Origin: Saprospiraceae bacterium
GTDB lineage: Bacteria > Bacteroidota > Bacteroidia > Chitinophagales > Saprospiraceae
Reading direction: 5' to 3'
DNA: 64,000 nucleotides
Assembly: GCA_022841345.1 (NCBI GenBank)
Contig: JALHRR010000001.1
Span: 186,001-250,000, forward strand
Of this stretch, positions 54,038 to 61,942 are shown one piece after another. Both the position numbers and the translations under genes were made by a program. The notes under the pieces were generated by a model, which was not told where the DNA came from, searched no databases, and saw only the letters and a list, made by a program, of their open reading frames with translations. Every line of letters begins with the position of its first letter. The first letter of the stretch is position 1.

Positions 54038-54118
54038 TCAAGCAAAGGACTTCCGGTCTACTTTTTGAAAGTAAAAAAAAGAACAGAATGACCAATAAAA
54101 TGATGCTTGTCTTGCCAT
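54038..54118 (-). CDS. Aromatic-amino-acid leader peptide
   Basis: 26-codon ORF, ATG at 54118 and TGA at 54040-54038. Residues 7-17 read FYWSFCSFFYF: eight of eleven are Phe, Tyr or Trp (six Phe, two Tyr and one Trp in the whole peptide). It lies between the promoter and the terminator that precedes pheA, the classic position of a leader peptide whose translation senses charged tRNA. Codons 21-22 (GAC CGG) overlap the segment that can form the antiterminator. It is too short for ordinary gene finders. Composition, position and RNA structure together make chance unlikely. Confidence 0.88.
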   Translation of the reverse strand: MARQASFYWSFCSFFYFQKVDRKSFA

Positions 54119-54125
54119 ATAGAGG

Positions 54126-54155
54126 TAAAATTACAAGTCATTCTGTATTGTGCAA
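54126..54155 (-). promoter_or_regulatory. Promoter of the phenylalanine/tyrosine operon
   Basis: On the minus strand TTG (54155-54153), an exact 19-bp spacer, and TAATTTTA (54133-54126; one mismatch to TAnnTTTG). The leader-peptide ATG follows after 7 bp, giving an almost leaderless message. It drives the leader, attenuator and pheA-to-aroF operon. Confidence 0.65.
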
Positions 54156-54340
54156 ATGTTTTGCAAAAAAATAACAATACTTTTTTCTCTTCATCCCGAT
54201 AAGATTTACTGTTTTAGCTAAGAAATAATAATAGTTGTATTTGAATACCTGTTTCATCACTTTAAATTCCAACTCCATCTTAATAGACCACAGCCCGGAC
54301 TCTATATATAACTACATTGGGGTGTAAACATAAGTGACAC

Positions 54341-57300
54341 ATGAAATCAACAGTACTTTTAATATCCTTTTTTATATTTTTCTTTCAGTTTGAGACGCTT
54401 ATCGCTCAAAATTGCACATCGCTTTTCTCATTTGATATGGTAGGAGTCAATGTTGCTTTCATGGATCAATCTACTACCACTGGATCTCCTATTGTGTCCT
54501 GGAACTGGAATTTTGGCGACGGAAGCAGCTCGAATCAACAGAATCCTGTTCATGTCTTTCCCGGGCAGGATGAATATGTGGTTTGTCTAACAATTACCAC
54601 TGCTAACAATTGTTCAGATCAGTTCTGTTTTGATCTCGAGATCTGCCATATGACTGTAACTGTGACGCAAACCGGGGATTGCAATTCAAATGGAGAAATA
54701 CCCATTCGCATTTTTATCACTGACATGTATGACAACGCCCGGGATGTCAATGTCTCAATTGATGGAAATCTTGTCCCCGGAAGTCCTTTCAGAGTAAGGG
54801 AAGATGAGCCGGTCACCATTAATACATTTGTTCCCGGCGATGGACTGAGCCATGTCATTGCAGTTATTTCTGAGGATGTGGAGGGATGTCAGGTGATACA
54901 GGATTTTCAATCTGAAGATTGTACCTCAGATTGCTTTATTTCCGGAATGGCATTACAATTTTCAGGGGGAGCCACTCATACTATTAATGTTGGTGGTAAC
55001 TTTTTTCAACCTGTGAATCAAACTATTCTAATTGGAGATTTGGTTAATTTTCAATTTATAGATGGGGGACATACTACTACTTCTGACGCAACGACCGGAC
55101 CGGATTCCTGGAGTTCCGGAGAATTGGGTTTTGGAGCTACCTACCCTGTATATATAACCAATCCGGGTACTCACCGATATTATTGCCAGCCTCATGGTGG
55201 TCCAAACGGAAATGGGATGTCGGGAATGATCATTGCAAACTGCCCACCTGGTGGACAAAATCCGGTGCAAGTATCTTTCAACACCTCCATTGCTAACCCG
55301 GCAGGATATAATATTCGGGTAGATGGGGTGAATATTCCCGGAAGTCCATTCATGTACTCCGGTACAGGTCCAAATAGTCAAATAATCACCATCGCAGGAG
55401 ATGGAATGGCACATACCGTAGAAGTGCAGGATGTAGCAGAACCGACCTGTATCAATACACGAACATACAATGCTCCTGACTGCGGCGCTGCACCCGCTTG
55501 CAATATCAGCTTTTCAGGAGCACAATCAGGAGGATGCGCCAATAATCAGGTTCCCTATCAATTAACTATCGCTACCATTAACGGCAGTGCACAGGGGTTT
55601 CAGGTATTGGTAAATAATGTTCTCCTTCCCGGAGGACCCTTTCCATATAACTCAGGGGGAAATACCCTTTTTACCGTTCAACTTCCCGGCAATGGTCAGT
55701 CTCAAACCGTAAGAGTAAGAGATAGTCAGGATGTAAATTGTTTCGGCGAACAAATGTTTACTACACCCAACTGCAGTGCTCCCTGTAATATTTCAAATGT
55801 GACAATAAGTAGTGGCTCTGCAGTAACGCACACGGTTCAAGTAAGGGATTTTGACTTTTTCCCTCCTTCTATCCAAATCACGAACGGAGATATTATTGAT
55901 TTTTTCTGGACGGGTGTAGTGCCACATACAAGTACTTCTGATGTTGGCGCCGGTCCGAATACCTGGAATTCAGGATTGTTGAATCAGGGGGCCCATTACA
56001 TGGTGACAATAACAGACCCGGGCAATTATGGATATTATTGCTTGCCTCACGGAGCTCCCGGAGGAGTAGGTATGGCCGGTACCATCACAGCTGTGCCACC
56101 ATGCAATAATGGACTTGTGAGTGTTTTAGTAACTTTTCAGGCATCTAATGCAGGTTTCACAGGATTTAATATTTTAGTGGATGGAAACATGGTCTCAGGT
56201 GGACCTTTTCCATATGATGACAATAATGGCATAAATAGCATTCCGGTGTTGGTCCCCGGGAATGGAATGTCGCATGTAATCCTGATTCAGGATGCAGAAA
56301 CAACCACCTGCAGTGCCTCAAATAACATTACAACTCCTGATTGTAATGCTTCATTTTGTGAAATTAATGTCACAGCGCAGCAAAATGGGACTTGTAATCA
56401 GGGTAATGTGAGCGTCAACCTTACAATACAGTCACTAAATGGAGGTAGTACCGGATTTACGGTAACATCAAATGGGGTGCCAGTCGCTGGTAGTCCATTC
56501 CAGTATACCGGAAATAATACAGTCGTTCCAATTACTTTGATGGGAAATGGACAGACATATACAATAGCTGTGGCAGATGTCGCTGATGCTTCCTGCACTG
56601 CTCAAACAAGCTTAGCAAGTCCTGATTGTAATTTGCCTTGCAGTATCAATAATTTAAGTGTCTCCGCCGGGCAACAAGTGACGCATGTAGTAGATGTAAG
56701 GGATTTTGATTTTAGCCCGGCGGCTATACTAATCAATGTAAATGATATTGTGAGGTTTAATTGGACAGGGGCAGTTCCGCATACTTCTACATCGGACCTT
56801 CCTTCAGGACCCAATAGCTGGAGCTCCGGGTTGCAGGGACAAGGTTTTCAATATGATGTTACGATTACTGAAATCGGCGTTCACCCATATTATTGTGCAC
56901 CACATGGAGCCCCGGGCGGTGTTGGAATGGCTGGAACTATAACTGCTGCTCCTCCCTGCAATGATGGTTTTGTACAGGTTTCGCTGCAATTTGGATTTGT
57001 AAATGGTGGCTCCGGTGGTTATAATGTCTTAGTCGATGGACAAATAATTCCCGGAAGTCCTTTTGATTATCCTGCTTCAGGACCCGTGCAACAATCAGTT
57101 GCTGTGCCGGGAGATGGAGAGAACCACTTAATTGAAGTGAGAGATGTTGCCGGTCCGGCTTGTCAGGCATCTGTTAATCTGGTAACACCGGATTGTAATG
57201 TTTCCTTTTGCCAATTAAATGTTCAGGCAAACCAAAATGGAGCCTGTAATCAGGGCAGCGTTCCTGTTTCAGTGACGGTCTCAGCTATTAATCCGGGTAA

Positions 57301-60300
57301 TGCAGGATTCATAGTATTGGTTGATGGTCAGCCTGTTAACGGAAATCCATTTCAATATCAGGGAGCCAATACCACCGTCAATATTCAGGTAGTCGGCGAT
57401 GGGTCCTCGCATTCAATTATAGTAAGAGATGTAGAGGATAATGCATGTACCAATACTGCTCAGGTAACCACATCAGACTGCAATCTGCCTTGTCAAATCA
57501 GTAATTTACAGGTAAGTGCGGGGCAATCAGTAACGCATACCGTTCAGGTAAGAGATTTTGATTTCAATCCGCAGCATATTTCGATTAATACCGGTGATGC
57601 AATAGATTTTATTTGGACAGGTGTAATTGCGCATACAGCTACAACTGACCTGCCGTCTGGACCGGGTAGCTGGAATTCCGGCTTGCAGGGTCAGGGATTT
57701 GAATATTCCGTAACATTTGAAGAGGTTGGTGTGGTCCCATATTACTGTATTCCTCACGGAGCACCGGGTGGAGTGGGTATGGCAGGAACTGTCAGCGTGA
57801 CTCCTCCTTGTGTGGATGGCTTTGTACAGGTTAGTACAAGTTTTGAATTTTCTAATCCGGGAGCAGGTGGCTACAGAGTGTTTGTTGACAATGTTGAAAT
57901 TTCGGGTAGTCCATTTCCATACCCTTCAGGAAATAGTGTTCAAATTTCAGTATCGGTAACAGGTGATGCACAATTGCATCAAATTAAAATTCAGGATGCT
58001 TCTCAATCCGCTTGTTTTAGTACTGCCCAGGTGACCACTCCGGATTGTGGTGTTTCACTTTGTCAGTTAAGTGTGTCCACAGTCGTAACCGGGCCTTGTA
58101 CTCCTCAGCAAACATTGCCTGTGAATGTCAGTGTGAATGCATTGAATCCTGCCGGTACATCTTTTAACTTGTATTTAAATAATATTCTTTACACCGGATC
58201 TCCATTTAATTATGGGACACAGGGTGCCACCATTATTCCGATTTTAGTTTCCGGAAATGGCCAGACACATGTCATTCGCGTCGAAGACTTCAGTGATCCT
58301 ACCTGCCAGGCGCAGACAAGTCTTGGTGTTTCTGATTGTAATGATCCTTGTGTGCTGACCAATTTGACATTGTCAACAGGTTCACCAGTGGTTCATGTAG
58401 TAGGAGTAGAAGATTTTCAGTTTGACCCGCAATTCATAGATATTAATGCAGGAGATACTGTACAATTCATTTGGACAGGAGTTATACCACATACAGCCAC
58501 TTCTTCTGTTTCTACCGGTCCGGGCAGTTTTAATTCCGGTCTTCAGGGTCCGGGATTTGTGTACGAAGTTCCATTCGCAGTGCCTGGTGAATATCCATAT
58601 TATTGTGAACCACATGGTACTCCTTCAGGAATTGGAATGGCAGGAACAATCACCGTCAATAATAACTGTACCAATAATCAGGTACAGGTGGCTATTTCTT
58701 TTCAAGCAAATAATGTAGGCGTTCAGGGGTATTTGGTATTTGTAGATGGCACTCAGGTCTCGGGCCCGCATGCGTATGTAAGCGGACCAATTCAATCAAA
58801 TACTGTGGCTGTTGCCGGCGATGGAATGAGCCACACAATCGAGATCAGAGACGCAGATTATGCCGACTGCAAAATAATCAGTTCCATCACTACCCCTTTA
58901 TGTGGCGGAGGTAATGTTTGTCAGATCAATGCAACAGCAAATGTAGGCACTGTGTGTGATGCACAAAACAGGGTGCAGGTCACATTAACAGTAAGTCACC
59001 AAAATGTAAGTACAACAGGGTTTGATGTATTGGTGGACGGTGTTACATTTAATGCTCAGCCGATTCCTTATACATCTGGAAGTCAAACTGTTTATGTCCT
59101 TTCACTGGCAGGAACCGGCACCAATAAGCAAATGCAAATCAGAGATGCCGTTGATGCTTCCTGCAATGATACATTGCAAATTACTCTTCCATCTTGTGGA
59201 GTAGCATGTGCAATAGAGCAATTAGCCGTTAATGCCGGACCCGGCGTACATGAGGTGCAAGTACGGGATTATGATTATTTACCTCAAATTGCGCAGATTC
59301 AATTAGGGGATACAGTAAGATTCGTGTGGACCGGAGCCATACCACATACAGTGACTTCAGATATTTTGAGCGGTCCTGGTTCTTTTAATTCCGGATTGCT
59401 TTCTACCGGTGCTACATTTGATGTCATCCCCGGTAATGCAGGTACTGTTGGATATTTCTGTATTCCCCATGGAGGTCCCGGGGGTATCGGTATGGCAGGA
59501 AGCATACAGGTCTCAGGTGGTTCTGAATGTGTAGGCGATACTGCTGTTCTTTCTATTCAATTTGCTGTCACAAATGGAAGCCCTCTGGGATATTGGGTCT
59601 ATCAGGATGGAGTTAAATTGAATGCTCAACCCATTACTTATCAAAATCAAATGGGATTAAATCAAACCACTATTCGTGTTATTGGTGACGGAAGTCCCCA
59701 TTTCTTAACAGTGCAAGATGTAGAATCTCCAGGTTGTGCAGCCACAGCTTTGTTTGAGACACCATTGTGTGGAGCAGGCTGCGCGATCCTGGATATGGAT
59801 CTTAATACAGGTGAAAATATTGTACATCGGGTAGAAGTCAGGGATTTTGATTATCTGCCTGAGAATATATTGATTAGAACAGGAGAGACCGTTTTGTTTG
59901 ATTTCACAGGTGTGATTCCGCATACAGTGACATCTGATGCACTTCAGGGGCCGGATGTGTTTAACTCGGGAATTCTGGGACAGGGAGCTGCTTATGAAGT
60001 CACTATTCAGCAAACCGGAGCACACCCTTACTATTGTATACCACACGGTGGTCCATCCGGAATAGGTATGGCAGGTTCTATTCAGGCCAATCTTTCCTGC
60101 GAAAATGGACTGACAGCTCTTCAGGTAAAATTCAGAGTTACAAATGGCAGCGCAGAAGGATATAGAATATATCTCGACGGGGTATTGCTGCCCGGAAGTC
60201 CTTTTATTTATGATGATCGCCGGGGGGAAAATGTACGAATGTTATTTTTACAAGGAGATGGTCAGCAACATATTATAACTATTCAGGATCTTGACAATCC

Positions 60301-61933
60301 CATTTGTGCTGCCTCCGGCTTTGTCTTTTTACAAAATTGTGCTCAAAATTGTTCTTTCAATCAGGTTCAGGTTGCAGTTTCTTCAGGCAGAGAACATGAG
60401 GTGCTCGTTCGGGATTTTGATTTCGAACCATTGACGCTGCAGGTCGAGCCGGGAGATTTGGTGGTTTTTAACTGGACAGGAGTTGTTCCTCATACAGTTA
60501 CATCTGATAATTCTTCAGGTCCCGGATCATTTAATTCAGGCTTGTTGGGGCAAGGTGCGCAGTACACTTTACCTGTTTTGGATCCCGGGACAATTTCATA
60601 TTATTGTATTCCTCACGGATCGCCGGGTGGAATAGGAATGGCCGGACTCATCACCAGCACTGCTGCATGTGATGATGACACATTAAGTATGCAGCTTACC
60701 TTTCAGACTGCAACAGGAAAGACCGGATTCTACCAGATAATGATCAATGGGATGCTCTATCCAGGCGGACCAATCCCTTACAATGCATCAGGAAATCAAC
60801 TTATGCTGTTTTCAATTCCCGGAGATGGAGTTGAGCGTACCCTGAGCATTATTGACTTAAGTGATCCAACCTGCTTCACTCAGACTTCGTTTGTAGCGCC
60901 CGACTGTGATAATCCTTGTTTTGAATTGAAAGCGGGATTCAATTTTGCAGTAGATATCAATAGCAAGAGTGTGCAATTCACCAATACCAGCACGGGAACT
61001 TATGATGAAGTTACATGGACCTTTGGCGATGGAGGGCAGTCCGGAGAGCTTTCTCCGAATCACACATATGCTGCGGATGGAAGCTATCAGGTTTGCCTTT
61101 TTCTTGAAAATTCCTCCAGTGGATGTCGTGATACTATTTGCAAAACTGTATTTATCGGAGGTTTTATCTGCCAGGCAAATTTTGATTTTGATGGAAAAGG
61201 ACTTGCAATTCAATTTGAAGATTTGTCGATCACAAGTAGTCCCGTCATGCTGAGAACCTGGTCATTTGGTGATAATAATATTACGCTTAATGTGCTTAAT
61301 CCTCTGCATACTTATGCAGGGCTGGGAATTTATGAAGTCTGCCTGACTGTGAAGACAGCTGAATGTGAGAGTACAATTTGCAAAACTATTGACCTTAGTA
61401 ATCCCTGTGTTTTATTTCAACCAGATTTTGAATATGTTCCGGATCAGAATCAGGGATTCCAGTTTGTAGACCTGACAGAAGGTGAGCCGGATAATTGGTT
61501 ATGGGGCTTTGGTGACGGAAGTACCAGCAATGAAAAGAATCCATTCCACAGATATAATACAGGCGGCAATTATAAAGTCTGTTTATTGGTACAAAGAGAA
61601 CAAGATTTCTGTAGTAAGTTCCTGTGTAAAGAGATTCAATTAAGCACCGGAATATTTTCTACCAGAATCGTGAATCACAAATTGAAGGTATTTCCAAATC
61701 CAGTCCCGGATGGATTAACAGAGGTGATTTTGGAAGGTGTTTTGGATCTTGATTTAAATAAAAGAGGAATATACCTGATATACGATGCAATGGGACGCAC
61801 TGCGCAATCAGGTGATATACAGATGGAGAAATCCACTTCATTGCCACTGTCTCACAAATTTGTGAAGGGTATTTATTTTCTGGAATTGAAATTGGGTGAA
61901 CGGATTTATTATGCGAGCTTTATGTACCAATAG
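54341..61933 (+). CDS. Giant secreted protein with eight cupredoxin domains
   Basis: 2530 residues, with signal peptide 1-22 (cleavage near LIAQ). N-terminal PKD domain (about 23-100). Eight plastocyanin-like domains start near residues 200, 482, 767, 1049, 1337, 1624, 1815 and 2004. Each keeps the four copper ligands: His in a PHT-like motif (VVPHT, AIPHT, GGHTT in domain 1), then Cys and His in YYCxPHG and Met in GMAG. The Cys-to-Met loop (C-x2-H-x7-M) is longer than in plastocyanin. Between them lie about fourteen copies of a roughly 90-residue beta repeat (DGxxxxGSPFxY ... GDGxxH ... PDC), two per interval in the first part and one between domains 6, 7 and 8. Three PKD domains (about 2190-2435) precede a T9SS sorting domain (2450-2530). 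It may bind copper or carry electrons at the surface. Function is inferred. Confidence 0.9.
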   Translation: MKSTVLLISFFIFFFQFETLIAQNCTSLFSFDMVGVNVAFMDQSTTTGSPIVSWNWNFGDGSSSNQQNPVHVFPGQDEYVVCLTITTANNCSDQFCFDLEICHMTVTVTQTGDCNSNGEIPIRIFITDMYDNARDVNVSIDGNLVPGSPFRVREDEPVTINTFVPGDGLSHVIAVISEDVEGCQVIQDFQSEDCTSDCFISGMALQFSGGATHTINVGGNFFQPVNQTILIGDLVNFQFIDGGHTTTSDATTGPDSWSSGELGFGATYPVYITNPGTHRYYCQPHGGPNGNGMSGMIIANCPPGGQNPVQVSFNTSIANPAGYNIRVDGVNIPGSPFMYSGTGPNSQIITIAGDGMAHTVEVQDVAEPTCINTRTYNAPDCGAAPACNISFSGAQSGGCANNQVPYQLTIATINGSAQGFQVLVNNVLLPGGPFPYNSGGNTLFTVQLPGNGQSQTVRVRDSQDVNCFGEQMFTTPNCSAPCNISNVTISSGSAVTHTVQVRDFDFFPPSIQITNGDIIDFFWTGVVPHTSTSDVGAGPNTWNSGLLNQGAHYMVTITDPGNYGYYCLPHGAPGGVGMAGTITAVPPCNNGLVSVLVTFQASNAGFTGFNILVDGNMVSGGPFPYDDNNGINSIPVLVPGNGMSHVILIQDAETTTCSASNNITTPDCNASFCEINVTAQQNGTCNQGNVSVNLTIQSLNGGSTGFTVTSNGVPVAGSPFQYTGNNTVVPITLMGNGQTYTIAVADVADASCTAQTSLASPDCNLPCSINNLSVSAGQQVTHVVDVRDFDFSPAAILINVNDIVRFNWTGAVPHTSTSDLPSGPNSWSSGLQGQGFQYDVTITEIGVHPYYCAPHGAPGGVGMAGTITAAPPCNDGFVQVSLQFGFVNGGSGGYNVLVDGQIIPGSPFDYPASGPVQQSVAVPGDGENHLIEVRDVAGPACQASVNLVTPDCNVSFCQLNVQANQNGACNQGSVPVSVTVSAINPGNAGFIVLVDGQPVNGNPFQYQGANTTVNIQVVGDGSSHSIIVRDVEDNACTNTAQVTTSDCNLPCQISNLQVSAGQSVTHTVQVRDFDFNPQHISINTGDAIDFIWTGVIAHTATTDLPSGPGSWNSGLQGQGFEYSVTFEEVGVVPYYCIPHGAPGGVGMAGTVSVTPPCVDGFVQVSTSFEFSNPGAGGYRVFVDNVEISGSPFPYPSGNSVQISVSVTGDAQLHQIKIQDASQSACFSTAQVTTPDCGVSLCQLSVSTVVTGPCTPQQTLPVNVSVNALNPAGTSFNLYLNNILYTGSPFNYGTQGATIIPILVSGNGQTHVIRVEDFSDPTCQAQTSLGVSDCNDPCVLTNLTLSTGSPVVHVVGVEDFQFDPQFIDINAGDTVQFIWTGVIPHTATSSVSTGPGSFNSGLQGPGFVYEVPFAVPGEYPYYCEPHGTPSGIGMAGTITVNNNCTNNQVQVAISFQANNVGVQGYLVFVDGTQVSGPHAYVSGPIQSNTVAVAGDGMSHTIEIRDADYADCKIISSITTPLCGGGNVCQINATANVGTVCDAQNRVQVTLTVSHQNVSTTGFDVLVDGVTFNAQPIPYTSGSQTVYVLSLAGTGTNKQMQIRDAVDASCNDTLQITLPSCGVACAIEQLAVNAGPGVHEVQVRDYDYLPQIAQIQLGDTVRFVWTGAIPHTVTSDILSGPGSFNSGLLSTGATFDVIPGNAGTVGYFCIPHGGPGGIGMAGSIQVSGGSECVGDTAVLSIQFAVTNGSPLGYWVYQDGVKLNAQPITYQNQMGLNQTTIRVIGDGSPHFLTVQDVESPGCAATALFETPLCGAGCAILDMDLNTGENIVHRVEVRDFDYLPENILIRTGETVLFDFTGVIPHTVTSDALQGPDVFNSGILGQGAAYEVTIQQTGAHPYYCIPHGGPSGIGMAGSIQANLSCENGLTALQVKFRVTNGSAEGYRIYLDGVLLPGSPFIYDDRRGENVRMLFLQGDGQQHIITIQDLDNPICAASGFVFLQNCAQNCSFNQVQVAVSSGREHEVLVRDFDFEPLTLQVEPGDLVVFNWTGVVPHTVTSDNSSGPGSFNSGLLGQGAQYTLPVLDPGTISYYCIPHGSPGGIGMAGLITSTAACDDDTLSMQLTFQTATGKTGFYQIMINGMLYPGGPIPYNASGNQLMLFSIPGDGVERTLSIIDLSDPTCFTQTSFVAPDCDNPCFELKAGFNFAVDINSKSVQFTNTSTGTYDEVTWTFGDGGQSGELSPNHTYAADGSYQVCLFLENSSSGCRDTICKTVFIGGFICQANFDFDGKGLAIQFEDLSITSSPVMLRTWSFGDNNITLNVLNPLHTYAGLGIYEVCLTVKTAECESTICKTIDLSNPCVLFQPDFEYVPDQNQGFQFVDLTEGEPDNWLWGFGDGSTSNEKNPFHRYNTGGNYKVCLLVQREQDFCSKFLCKEIQLSTGIFSTRIVNHKLKVFPNPVPDGLTEVILEGVLDLDLNKRGIYLIYDAMGRTAQSGDIQMEKSTSLPLSHKFVKGIYFLELKLGERIYYASFMYQ

Positions 61934-61942
61934 TACGCCTGC

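Noticed and set aside
53956-54045. N-terminal extension of pheA
   Set aside because: It would require translating through the terminator stem and its nine-U run; the ATG at 53955 is better placed.
54060-54141. Alternative short ORF starting at 54141 on the minus strand, overlapping the leader peptide in another frame
   Set aside because: Its ATG lies inside the promoter spacer, before the expected transcription start, and its aromatic content is lower than in the chosen frame.
54900-60700. Regularly spaced repeats resembling a CRISPR or tandem array
   Set aside because: They are protein-coding domain repeats in an unbroken reading frame with spacing of several hundred bases and diverged sequence.
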